From positions 1 through 50,499 of the forward strand of contig CANGYY010000019.1 in the NCBI GenBank assembly GCA_947458585.1: a stretch of 50,499 nt of DNA, given 5' to 3'. The notes below the pieces were generated by a model. That model ran no database searches. It was not told the origin of the DNA and saw nothing but the letters and a program-made list of their open reading frames with translations. Numbering within the stretch: the first letter of the stretch is position 1; each line of letters opens with the position of its first letter. The position numbers were made by a program, and so were the translations under genes. This DNA is from Cyclobacteriaceae bacterium (GTDB lineage Bacteria; Bacteroidota; Bacteroidia; Cytophagales; Cyclobacteriaceae). This document shows positions 9,102 through 16,956 of the stretch, in pieces.

Positions 9102-10985
9102 TTATTTTTTAATAATTGGCAATACAATTCGGCTTTGGAATTTGCCACCATGGTGGATGGAGTTATTGGCTACAATACCCTTGGTTTCGTCGTAGTTATT
9201 GCCTCCCGTATTCATGTTGCGGTCAAAGCGCGGGAAGTTGGAACTACTTACTTCGATGCGGATGCGGTGTCCTTTTTCGAAATAGTTGGAGGTACTCATG
9301 GGGGTCAATTTGATTTCGTAGACCTGGCCTTTTTCCATCCAAACTTCCTTCTCGTATCCGTCTCGGTAGCGCACCCGTTGGATGGTTTCGTCTAGGTTGT
9401 AGGCGGTACCGTCTGGGTACACGTCGATCAGTTTGATGGTCACATCCGTATCCTTCACGTCTGAGGATAGGTAGAGCACACTTTCAATAAATCCAGAAAC
9501 TTCCACACCGGTTTCCAAAGGATCTGTGGTGTACACCAAGATGTCTTCACGAAGTTCGATCTCCTGCTGATCCATGGCCCCTCCCTGTACGGCATTGCCG
9601 GTACAGCAGACATTTCCTCCATTGGAGGTCACGGGATTCATGGGGTCGTAGCGGTAGTTGTCTTGAGTACTCGCTTTTGGAAGCTTCGCCACCAACTTGC
9701 CGTCCCCATTTCGGGTATTGGCAGCGCCTTTGGAATCCAAGAAGAATGGGGTCATCACCGCCTCTTTGGGTGGCCAAACGTCAGAAGATTGCCATACATT
9801 TTTACCCATCGTGTAATAAGTAACTTTCGGGAGTTTGGCGATGGTGTCGTTATCTTTTCCTTTTAGCCATCTATCAAACCAAGCCGTGATCACTTCATCG
9901 TAATTCCAGCGTGCATCACCCACACTTCGCTGTCCGATCATTGTGTTTTCGGTAGCGCGGGTAAACGAGCAATGCAAAACTGGAGCGATGACCAAATACT
10001 GATTGTCCCGAGCCATCTGGCTGATGGCATTGGTGCGGGCATGATTGTATAGCGCAATGTTAGGTGAGGAGGAGACATCGTACCAGGATACAAACCACAT
10101 GCTCGGGGTATCAAAAGGCATGGAATCATGGTAAAGTCCACCTTGGTACCAGCGTGGATCATTTGGCTTTCGGGTGATCATCTCCTCATAGATTCCTTTC
10201 GGGCCATTTACATTTTTCAAGATGTCTTGAACAGGCAGATGAGATAGTGCGGCTTTCCAGTCTACTTTTGGGTACTCTGGAGCCATGTCGTAGAAGCGCT
10301 GTAAGCGAAGTAAATCTTCTTGGCCAATCCCCGCTTGCAGTCTCGGGGCTAGGGGATCGTGCTGGGTGCCGTACAGCCAAGAGGTGAAAAGCATCTGTCC
10401 AGCACCTCCTCGGTACCAATTCCCTTGCTCCATAAACTTCCCGATTCGTCCTACTCCCGCACCATAGGCTTGGGGTACCAAGGCAGCTAGGGCAGGGTGC
10501 TGTAGGGAGGCGGCGGCCATTTGCCATTCGGCAGTGGAGGAGCATCCGAGCAAACCAATTTTTCCATTACTCCAAGCCTGCTTGCTCATCCAGTCGAAGG
10601 CATCGTAACTATCCGTGAGGGGCAAGCCTAGAATATCCCAGTTGCCCTCAGAGAAAAATCGTCCTCGCTCGTTTTGAACGACATAGGCATACCCTTTCTT
10701 GACCCATTCCAAGGCTGTCTGCATGGTGCGGGAATTGAGTTCCCCATTGCCGTAAGTATTGAAGTTGTAAGGGGTCCGAGAAAATACGATCGGTACAGGC
10801 TGATCCCCCTTTGGACGGTAGATGTCTGTGGCGAGTCGGGTTCCATCCCGCATGGGCATCATCACTTTTTGATCGATGATGGCAACTTCGTCCAGTTGAA
10901 CCAGCACGGATTTTTCTTGGGCAAATCCAGGTAGGATAGTTCCAGAGAAAAGCAGGAAGAAGAGAAGGAAAAGGATTTTTTTCAT
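9102..10985 (-). CDS. Secreted CocE/NonD family hydrolase (X-Pro dipeptidyl-peptidase S15 fold)
   Basis: 627 aa with signal peptide (1-22, PGFAQ). N-terminal alpha/beta-hydrolase domain: [14 protein letters not shown] at 45-58, SRTPYN at 69-74 (the Tyr of this block usually helps form the oxyanion hole) and nucleophile elbow GCSSTA at 147-152, putting Ser149 as nucleophile. The C-terminal part is the jelly-roll typical of CocE, X-Pro peptidases and acylases, with [14 protein letters not shown] near the end. Family members hydrolyse esters, amides or X-Pro peptides; the real substrate is unknown. The elbow has Ser-Thr-Ala where relatives usually show Tyr-x-Gly. Monocistronic. Confidence 0.9.
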   Translation of the reverse strand: MKKILFLLFFLLFSGTILPGFAQEKSVLVQLDEVAIIDQKVMMPMRDGTRLATDIYRPKGDQPVPIVFSRTPYNFNTYGNGELNSRTMQTALEWVKKGYAYVVQNERGRFFSEGNWDILGLPLTDSYDAFDWMSKQAWSNGKIGLLGCSSTAEWQMAAASLQHPALAALVPQAYGAGVGRIGKFMEQGNWYRGGAGQMLFTSWLYGTQHDPLAPRLQAGIGQEDLLRLQRFYDMAPEYPKVDWKAALSHLPVQDILKNVNGPKGIYEEMITRKPNDPRWYQGGLYHDSMPFDTPSMWFVSWYDVSSSPNIALYNHARTNAISQMARDNQYLVIAPVLHCSFTRATENTMIGQRSVGDARWNYDEVITAWFDRWLKGKDNDTIAKLPKVTYYTMGKNVWQSSDVWPPKEAVMTPFFLDSKGAANTRNGDGKLVAKLPKASTQDNYRYDPMNPVTSNGGNVCCTGNAVQGGAMDQQEIELREDILVYTTDPLETGVEVSGFIESVLYLSSDVKDTDVTIKLIDVYPDGTAYNLDETIQRVRYRDGYEKEVWMEKGQVYEIKLTPMSTSNYFEKGHRIRIEVSSSNFPRFDRNMNTGGNNYDETKGIVANNSIHHGGKFQSRIVLPIIKK

Positions 10986-11176
10986 GGTCTTTTGGGTAAA
11001 AAGAGGGGAGTATGGTTTGCTGATTTAAAGGCAAATGCTCAGGTAAACAGCAGGTTACTAGAAAAGCAATTCCTAAGATAAAGGAAAGCAAGGCTAATTG
11101 TTGATGTAAGGAGAAAATTTTGAATCAACAAACTCATTTTTTTCGTGTTAAACAGGGGTAGGCCTTCTTGGAGTTT

Positions 11177-11204
11177 TTGAATTCAAGGCTTATGCCTACC
11201 TTGC
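11177..11204 (+). promoter_or_regulatory. Candidate fahA promoter
   Basis: TTG at 11177-11179, 17-base spacer, then TACCTTGC (6 of 8 match to the TAnnTTTG form). It lies inside the in-frame TTG-initiated extension of fahA, supporting a downstream start. Confidence 0.4.
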
Positions 11205-11248
11205 AGCACGAAAAATTTTTACTCATGCTCACTTCTTCAACTCCAGCG

Positions 11249-12493
11249 ATGACTACCTGGGTGGAACTACCTAAGCACACGGACTTTACGATTTACAGCC
11301 TTCCTTTTGGGGTGTTCAAAAGCAAAAAATTGAGCCCTCGAATCGGGATGGCAATTGGAGATCAGGTCATTGATTTGAGTGTATTGGATCAGGAAGGCTT
11401 CTTTGCCAACCTCTTTCTTCCGGAAGGGATTTTTTTGAAAGACAGCCTCAATGAACTGATCAGTTTGGGTAAGCAGAAAACCAAAAAAATCCGGGAGCGG
11501 GTACAGCAACTTCTTTTGCAAGAAAATGAGGAGCTTCGGACACATTCCATTCGAGGCAAGGTGCTCATCAAGAGCCAAGAAGTAGAGATGCTCTTGCCCG
11601 TAAAGATTGGGGATTACACGGACTTCTACAGTAGCATGGAGCATGCCACCAATGTGGGTAAAATGTTTCGTGATCCAGAAAATGCACTGCTTCCCAACTG
11701 GAAGCATTTGCCGGTAGGCTACCATGGACGCGCTTCTTCCATTGTGGTGTCTGGTACACCCATCCGCAGACCCAAGGGTCAGTTTAAGGATGCTTCGATG
11801 GACAAACCGGCTTTTGGACCCAGTCGGAGCATGGACTTTGAGTTGGAGCTGGCCTTCATTACGGGAAAGTCTACCCAGTTAGGAGATTCGGTATCCACCA
11901 AGGAAGCGGAGGACTACATTTTCGGGATGGTGTTGTTCAATGACTGGTCTGCACGAGACATACAGGCCTGGGAATACGTGCCTTTGGGGCCGTTTTTAGG
12001 AAAAAATTTCGGATCCTCCATTTCTCCTTGGGTGCTGCCTTTGGAGGCTTTGGAACCTTTTAGGGTACCAGGACCGGTGCAAGATCCGGAAGTATTGCCC
12101 TACCTAAGCTGTAGCAAGGATCATAATTTTGACATTCAATTGGAGGTAGGACTGCAGCCGGAGGGCCAAAAGGAAACAAAGATTTGTACCTCCAACTTCA
12201 AATACATGTATTGGAATATGGCTCAGCAGCTGGCGCATCATACGGTGAATGGATGCAATATTCAAGTGGGAGATGTGATGGCATCCGGGACGATCTCAGG
12301 ACCTACTCCGGATTCCTTTGGATCCATGCTTGAATTAAGTTGGCGAGGGACCAAGCCTTTGGTGCTCGAATCTGGACAAGAGCGCAGCTTCTTGCAGGAT
12401 GGCGATACCGTCGTGATGCGGGGCTTTTGCGAAAAAGATGGAATTCGCGTAGGCTTCGGCGAAGTTCGCGGCAAGCTCTTGCCTGCTACCTAA
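11249..12493 (+). CDS. fahA: Fumarylacetoacetase
   Basis: 414 aa from ATG 11249 (MTTWVELPKHTDF). Last step of tyrosine and phenylalanine breakdown: 4-fumarylacetoacetate is split into fumarate and acetoacetate in the cytosol. With this start the key residues fall at D125, H132 (SSMEHATNVG), Y158 (VGYHGRAS), E198 and E200 (DFELELAF), each one number below D126, H133, Y159, E199 and E201 known in mouse FAH; this agreement fixes the start better than the TTG at 11168 or the ATG at 11225. GTPIRRPKGQ and NDWSARDIQ are also family blocks. Divergent from the CocE-type gene; no other tyrosine catabolism genes are in view. Confidence 0.96.
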   Translation: MTTWVELPKHTDFTIYSLPFGVFKSKKLSPRIGMAIGDQVIDLSVLDQEGFFANLFLPEGIFLKDSLNELISLGKQKTKKIRERVQQLLLQENEELRTHSIRGKVLIKSQEVEMLLPVKIGDYTDFYSSMEHATNVGKMFRDPENALLPNWKHLPVGYHGRASSIVVSGTPIRRPKGQFKDASMDKPAFGPSRSMDFELELAFITGKSTQLGDSVSTKEAEDYIFGMVLFNDWSARDIQAWEYVPLGPFLGKNFGSSISPWVLPLEALEPFRVPGPVQDPEVLPYLSCSKDHNFDIQLEVGLQPEGQKETKICTSNFKYMYWNMAQQLAHHTVNGCNIQVGDVMASGTISGPTPDSFGSMLELSWRGTKPLVLESGQERSFLQDGDTVVMRGFCEKDGIRVGFGEVRGKLLPAT

Positions 12494-12497
12494 ACAC

Positions 12498-12530
12498 AAA
12501 AAAAGGTCTCTTTCCCAGAGACCTTTTTTT
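12498..12530. terminator. Bidirectional terminator between fahA and the GDPD gene
   Basis: A/T-flanked perfect stem AGGTCTCT / AGAGACCT with TTCCC loop and seven-base A and T runs on the two sides; serves both convergent genes. Confidence 0.92.
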
Positions 12531-12539
12531 GTGGGGTAG

Positions 12540-13322
12540 TTACTTTTTGGAAGGGATCAGTGTCGCAAGTTTCTCGGGCTCGTCGGTAGTGATAAAATTC
12601 ACTCCTTGATCTAGGAGCCAACTCATGTCTTCTTCTTTGTTTACGGTCCATGCATTGGTAGTAAGGCCGAGCGCTTTCGCTTCAGTAATCCACTGCGGCA
12701 TGCGGCGCAGGAGAGAGATGTGGTAGTCAAACCCAAAAAATCCTGCTTCTTTCAGTTCCTTGGGAGATTTGTCTCCATTCAAGTAGGCCACATTGGCCTT
12801 GGGGTCGGTGGCGATGGCTTTGACTCCTCCTTCGTAGCTGAAGGTGATGTAGTCGACCCAGGCTTGGGCACCGAGTTCCTGTACCGTTTTTACGGACAAT
12901 TCCCCCACGCGCTCACTTCGTGCCACGCTAATCAAGGAGGGTTTGAATTCCAGGACCAGCTTGGTGCTTTTTTGGGTCATTCCTTCTGTCAGATAGGCCT
13001 TGAGCGTAGGGATTTTTTCTCCATTCGGGAGGGTCTTAGTCAGTAGCTGCTCGTAGGTAGAGGTTTCGATATCCATGCCTTGAAGTTCGTGGTCGTGGTT
13101 GACTACCAACACCTCGTCTGCGGTCATCCACACATCAAATTCACTGCCTTCGCAACCGAGGCGGATGGCTTCACGGAGGGAGGCAATGGAGTTTTGTGGC
13201 AAATTTTGTGCTTTCCAAGCCCCGCGGTGGGCGATGATTTTATTTTGAATAAAGGTAGACTGAGCCAAGATTGGGTGTGAGAAAAAGGTCATCAAAAGAA
13301 GGGAGAAGATGATTTTTTGCAT
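12540..13322 (-). CDS. Secreted glycerophosphodiester phosphodiesterase
   Basis: 260 aa with signal peptide (1-21, ILAQ). GDPD domain (TIM barrel) that splits glycerophosphodiesters to glycerol-3-phosphate and an alcohol. Catalytic and metal residues are visible: H32-R33 in AHRGAW, E61 and D63 in GSEFDVWMT, H76 in VVNHDHEL. ENLPQNSIAS-type wording appears as NLPQNSIASLR after the HRG block, and the terminal NAWTVN near 222-227 is a family block. The location suggests salvage of phosphate or glycerol from lipid head groups in the periplasm. Downstream of, but separated by a terminator from, the sugar isomerase gene. Confidence 0.93.
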   Translation of the reverse strand: MQKIIFSLLLMTFFSHPILAQSTFIQNKIIAHRGAWKAQNLPQNSIASLREAIRLGCEGSEFDVWMTADEVLVVNHDHELQGMDIETSTYEQLLTKTLPNGEKIPTLKAYLTEGMTQKSTKLVLEFKPSLISVARSERVGELSVKTVQELGAQAWVDYITFSYEGGVKAIATDPKANVAYLNGDKSPKELKEAGFFGFDYHISLLRRMPQWITEAKALGLTTNAWTVNKEEDMSWLLDQGVNFITTDEPEKLATLIPSKK

Positions 13323-13440
13323 GGGAGGGAGGAACTAGATTCTAGATTTAAATGTAACAAAAATCTCAGGAGGGCGAGGGAATTGCTGGTAAACTTCACC
13401 AAAACTTAATCTAGTGGATTTTCATGATTTTGGTTAAAAC

Positions 13441-13473
13441 AAAAAAAGCGCCCCGAAATTTCGGAGCGCTTTG
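13441..13473 (-). terminator. Terminator of the sugar isomerase gene
   Basis: Long near-palindrome AAAGCGC-C-CCGAAATTTCGG-A-GCGCTTT; read on the minus strand it ends in a run of seven T. It lies directly after the stop codon at 13496. Confidence 0.9.
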
Positions 13474-13495
13474 TGATACTTATCGGGCCAAGAGA

Positions 13496-14392
13496 TTACT
13501 TAAATCCTATATCGATCAAACTTTTGTGGCTGATTTTGATGGCTTCCATAGGGTCTAGACCGAAGGTCTGGTCTTGCTCTACTAGGTAGAATTCCATGCC
13601 AGACTTTTCTTTCTGAGCAAGGATGGATTTGAAGTCGATGGTGCCAGTTCCAACAGGGGCAAACTTGCCCTCTTTGTCCATGTCCTTTACATGCCAAGCC
13701 TTGAATCGGCCTGGATATTTTTCGAAATAGGTCAAAGCATTCGCGTTCGCTTTGGTTACCCAATAGAGGTCCATTTGGAAGTTGACCCACTCAGGGTTGC
13801 ACTTCTCGAGCAGTACATCTTCAATGATGGTACCGTCAGCGAGCGGCATAAATTCAAAATCATGGTTGTGGTACAATAACTTCAGTCCAGCTTTATGGCA
13901 TTTTTCACCAATCGTATTCATGATGGTTACCAATTCGTCTGCAGTGCCTTTCATGCCAAGTTTATTCGTAACAGGATCAACCGTAAACATGCCCATAGGA
14001 GGGATTGGAACCACAAAGTAGGAGATGCCGGCTGCTTTTACGTCAGCAATGAGTTGGTCTGCATTTTCCAAAGTGACCATGCCCATGTGCGCAGAAATGG
14101 CGGTTAAGCCGAGTGAGTCTAAGGTGGATTTGAATTCGGCTGGAGTCATTCCGTAAAATTTACCTTCGGCATAGTCCGCGGACTCTACGTAAGCATAGCC
14201 CGCATCCGCAACTGCCTTCAGGGTAGCTTTGGGGTTGATTGCCATGGAATCACGGAGGGTGTACAGGGCAAGTCCACCAACTCGGTCTGTGGTTTCAACC
14301 ACGGTTTCTTCGGTAGTTTTGGCTGGACCGCAGGATACGAATCCTAGCACTAGGACAAGGAAGATGGAGAGAGAACAGGTTATTTTTTTCAT
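13496..14392 (-). CDS. Lipoprotein sugar phosphate isomerase/epimerase-like (AP endonuclease 2 TIM barrel)
   Basis: 298 aa from ATG 14392, where a lipoprotein leader (MKKITCSLSIFLVLVLGFVSC) begins; the frame reaches 14485 but the added residues carry no leader. The body is an AP_endonuc_2/xylose isomerase-like barrel: LALYTLRDSM, GYAYVESA, LLYHNHDFEF (metal-type His), FQMDLYWVTKA, KAWHVKDMD, GTGTIDF and the closing YLVEQDQ. Such exported enzymes are abundant in Bacteroidota and probably isomerise or epimerise periplasmic keto sugars, often alongside DUF1080 and Gfo/Idh proteins. Exact substrate unknown. Upstream gene 14485-15729 is on the same strand, 92 bases away. Confidence 0.88.
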   Translation of the reverse strand: MKKITCSLSIFLVLVLGFVSCGPAKTTEETVVETTDRVGGLALYTLRDSMAINPKATLKAVADAGYAYVESADYAEGKFYGMTPAEFKSTLDSLGLTAISAHMGMVTLENADQLIADVKAAGISYFVVPIPPMGMFTVDPVTNKLGMKGTADELVTIMNTIGEKCHKAGLKLLYHNHDFEFMPLADGTIIEDVLLEKCNPEWVNFQMDLYWVTKANANALTYFEKYPGRFKAWHVKDMDKEGKFAPVGTGTIDFKSILAQKEKSGMEFYLVEQDQTFGLDPMEAIKISHKSLIDIGFK

Positions 14393-14484
14393 AGGTTGGG
14401 CATTAAATTCAATCCAATATACTGATTTCGAAGTGAATTGAAAGTTCATTTTTAGTGAATGGAAGACCAACTCCGAGATGGTCA

Positions 14485-15729
14485 TTATTTAAAGCCGAAT
14501 AGTACGGGAAAAAGGAAAGTCACAATGGCCGTCCATAACAAATAAACGGGTAGGTAGCGCACTAGGGTAAATCCTACTTCTTCTAGTTTACTTTTTCCAC
14601 GTACGGTCCGGATCAATTGCCGAGACACCATCACCAAGTGAACAAGCATGACCAAGTTGACCCCGAGCACTGCGAGTCGATTGGGTGTAATTCCCCATTC
14701 CGATATTCGAAACGCGATGGCAGAGAGTGCGATTCCATTGACCACAAGCGTGATGAGTGAAAGCAAAACCAGCACCCAGGTCATCAAGCCCACTTTCTTT
14801 TCTTCAAATGATTCGACTACCGAGAAAAAGATCAGGGCCATGACACCGAGGAGCAGTAGGTTAAACAGCAGTAAAAAATCTCGATCGCTATAGGGGTCCT
14901 TTCCTGCATAAGCGATGGCTACTAGGTAACAGGTAAGCATGATCAGCACCAAGGGGCTGAAAATCTTCGCCACGATGGGTGGGACCTTGTTGACCAATTC
15001 TGGATTGCTCTGGGTAATCAAAGTAGCCAAAAGGGGAGCAGCAGCTAGGCCATAAACTGCGATGTACTGGAAGTAAACATCTATAATATTGAGCCCAATT
15101 AGCTCAAAAAGGCCGATGGTGATGCCTGTCAGGAGCCCACCGGCAAGGATTAAAATTCCGCCAACGATGATGGTTTCCCCATTGTATTGGAGATAGGTCA
15201 ATCGCTTGCTCAGGTTTTTGGTATCAGATCCGGAAAAGACCAGTCCGAGCATGCCCCAGAGAAATAAGGGAAGGTGGATGCAGGCCAAGACCACCGTGTC
15301 GCTACCCGTTTGGGTAGGAAGTAGGTTGATGTAGAGACCCGCCAGTAGTAGACTAGCAAGGGGAAAAAGAAAGTTGGAAATGGGCAACTTACTTTTTCGA
15401 ATGAAGTAGGCACAGAGGAAGGGGAATACCACAAAGCCCAAGTTGCGGGCATAGAATTCATCTTCTTGGAGTGTAAAAATTACGGGTAGTTTGGCGAATG
15501 TTCCTGCAATTCCGCCAGCAATCAAGATAAAAAGCCAATCCGCTTTGGATCCCCAGTTCACTCCTTCGGATCCGTAATTCAGTCTTTCGTGCCAGGCATC
15601 TGCTAGCGGATTGCCTTTGATGCTGGGGTAAAGTTCATTGAAACTCTTAGCGAAGGAGCTTTTATTTTTCCGGTAGCGTTTTTCCAGTTCGGCTGGTTGA
15701 TCAAGGAGGGAAAGAAGCGATTCGTTCAT
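14485..15729 (-). CDS. Polytopic membrane protein, DUF4153-like, last gene of a winged-helix operon
   Basis: 414 aa. A hydrophilic 60-residue N-terminus is followed by about ten to eleven hydrophobic segments. The stretches KDPYSDRDFLLLFN and ISEWGITPNRLAVLGVNL resemble the DUF4153 group of membrane proteins often seen in Bacteroidota, but I cannot confirm the family. No catalytic motif is seen. It follows the winged-helix regulator gene (41-base gap) and very likely belongs to the same transcript (start 16683). The regulator plausibly controls its level; the physiological role is unknown. Confidence 0.8.
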   Translation of the reverse strand: MNESLLSLLDQPAELEKRYRKNKSSFAKSFNELYPSIKGNPLADAWHERLNYGSEGVNWGSKADWLFILIAGGIAGTFAKLPVIFTLQEDEFYARNLGFVVFPFLCAYFIRKSKLPISNFLFPLASLLLAGLYINLLPTQTGSDTVVLACIHLPLFLWGMLGLVFSGSDTKNLSKRLTYLQYNGETIIVGGILILAGGLLTGITIGLFELIGLNIIDVYFQYIAVYGLAAAPLLATLITQSNPELVNKVPPIVAKIFSPLVLIMLTCYLVAIAYAGKDPYSDRDFLLLFNLLLLGVMALIFFSVVESFEEKKVGLMTWVLVLLSLITLVVNGIALSAIAFRISEWGITPNRLAVLGVNLVMLVHLVMVSRQLIRTVRGKSKLEEVGFTLVRYLPVYLLWTAIVTFLFPVLFGFK

Positions 15730-15770
15730 GGGCTGTGGTGTTGGTTTGTGGGCAGTATCAGTTCAGTTTG

Positions 15771-16079
15771 TCAAGAGGCCTTGTTTTGGCGAATTAATTG
15801 TTCGAGAAAGTCCAAATGGGCCTGGAATGCTTTTTTTCCTTTTTCGGTGACCACATAAGTGGTCAAGGGTTTTCTACCCGCAAAAGACTTTTCTACGAGG
15901 AGGAATTCAGCTTGCTCTAAGTGCTTGAGATGGGAAGCGAGGTTACCATCCGTCACTTGAAGTAATGTCTTAAAAGAGTTGAACTCGTAACGGGCATTGA
16001 CCATCAAGATGGACATGATGCGTAAGCGCAGCACGTTGTCAAAGGCTTTGTCGTAGCCCTCTTGGATTTCAACGCTCAT
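15771..16079 (-). CDS. Winged-helix transcriptional regulator (HTH_34/MarR-ArsR-like)
   Basis: 102 aa, a bare winged helix-turn-helix domain. Predicted order: helix DNVLRLRIMSILMVN, recognition segment LLQVTDGNLASHLKHLEQAEF, wing VEKSFAGRKPLTTYVVTEKG, then a C-terminal dimer helix. This matches the PF13601-type regulators that sit beside membrane proteins in Bacteroidota. Its first codons overlap the end of the upstream membrane gene by 11 bases, implying translational coupling. No metal-binding cysteines, so an ArsR metal sensor is unlikely. It probably binds the TACTTTG-N5-CAAAGTA palindrome at 16693-16711 and represses its own operon. Confidence 0.9.
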   Translation of the reverse strand: MSVEIQEGYDKAFDNVLRLRIMSILMVNARYEFNSFKTLLQVTDGNLASHLKHLEQAEFLLVEKSFAGRKPLTTYVVTEKGKKAFQAHLDFLEQLIRQNKAS

Positions 16080-16683
16080 GACGGTAGTACATCAATGCTC
16101 CATAAATCAGGTGGAATACCCCAAAGCCCATTGCCCAGCAAAGCAATCCAAAATCTGGAAAGAAGGCGGCAACTAGGCCTAATACGAGTTGGGTGAATCC
16201 CAGGTTTTTGATCTCTCCTAGGGTGAATTGAGCAGATTGCACCAACCCAATTCCGTAGAATAGGAGCATGGCTGCAGGAATTAGTTCAAAAGCACTTTCG
16301 TGCAGCAAGGCAAAGCAAAAGAAGCCGCCTAGCGCAACTGGAAGGAAAAGCGCTACTAGGAAGCGTTTGCTTGCTGGGGACCAAAAGGGTTGGGTTGCAG
16401 CTGTTCCTCGCTTTTTGCTCAAAAAATAAGCGGAACTAACTGCTGCGATTAAGGTGGCCAAGCCCAGTAAAAGTAAGCGATTCAACAGGTCTCGGAAGGA
16501 AAGGGATTCGGTTCCTGCCCCCCAAATGCTGCTTGGGAAATAGATCCAGTACCAGGCCAAACCCGCTGCGGCAAGGGAATAGATCCCTGCTAGTATTCCT
16601 GAAAGCCCACTCAAGGATAGGAAGCGCGTGCTGCGCTCCATCATGGATTTGATTTCTGCTAATTCTTCTTCTGGTTTTCTCAT
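16069..16683 (-). CDS. Membrane protein, first gene of the winged-helix operon
   Basis: 204 aa from ATG 16683 (MRKPEEELAEIKSMM). A short charged helix is followed by about six hydrophobic segments (two before a KKRGTAAT loop and the rest after). I do not recognise a named family; proteins of this layout next to a small winged-helix regulator are common in Bacteroidota and other phyla. A longer frame to 16740 exists, but it runs through the palindromic operator and is not used. The C-terminus overlaps the regulator start. Function unknown. Confidence 0.82.
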   Translation of the reverse strand: MRKPEEELAEIKSMMERSTRFLSLSGLSGILAGIYSLAAAGLAWYWIYFPSSIWGAGTESLSFRDLLNRLLLLGLATLIAAVSSAYFLSKKRGTAATQPFWSPASKRFLVALFLPVALGGFFCFALLHESAFELIPAAMLLFYGIGLVQSAQFTLGEIKNLGFTQLVLGLVAAFFPDFGLLCWAMGFGVFHLIYGALMYYRHER

Positions 16684-16692
16684 TTTTAAAAG

Positions 16693-16711
16693 TACTTTGA
16701 AATACAAAGTA
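16693..16711 (-). promoter_or_regulatory. Palindromic operator candidate upstream of the winged-helix operon
   Basis: Perfect inverted repeat TACTTTG-N5-CAAAGTA, 10 bases before the first ATG (16683) of an operon that encodes its own winged-helix regulator. The 19-base length and 12-base centre-to-centre spacing suit a dimeric winged-helix protein. Confidence 0.6.
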
Positions 16712-16782
16712 AATGATTTGATTTTTGTAATCCTACTCATGATAAAAAAGATTGGGTAGGGAGGGGATGCCTGTATGGCTTT

Positions 16783-16896
16783 CCTCGGGTTGAAACCCGA
16801 GGGTATGTATTGCTTCGTCCGCTAGGCGGACTTTCCCTCCTAAGTGAGGATCGGTCCACCTATGATCTGCGTATTTTTTCCGTGAAGATCTGCGTA
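16783..16896. repeat. REP-like cluster of hairpins and a 10-base direct repeat
   Basis: CCTCGGGTT-GA-AACCCGAGG (16783-16802), GTCCGC-TAG-GCGGAC (16817-16831), a weaker CCTC...GAGG hairpin (16837-16850) and two copies of GATCTGCGTA (16864-16873 and 16887-16896) follow each other in a gene-free gap. The organisation recalls extragenic palindromes mobilised by RAYT-type transposases, but no such gene is in the window. Confidence 0.55.
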
Positions 16897-16910
16897 AAAA
16901 ACAGAGCACA

Positions 16911-16934
16911 AAAAAAGCCCCGTTCGGGGCTTCT
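16911..16934 (-). terminator. Terminator of the secreted esterase gene
   Basis: GCCCC-GTTC-GGGGC stem; on the minus strand it is followed by six T. It lies about 20 bases past the esterase stop codon. Confidence 0.85.
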
Positions 16935-16956
16935 TCTTGATTCAATTCATTAAGGA

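Noticed and set aside
16733-16945. 70-codon open frame on the minus strand upstream of the winged-helix operon
   Set aside because: It runs through hairpins, the 10-base direct repeats and the esterase terminator; composition and context are those of non-coding DNA.
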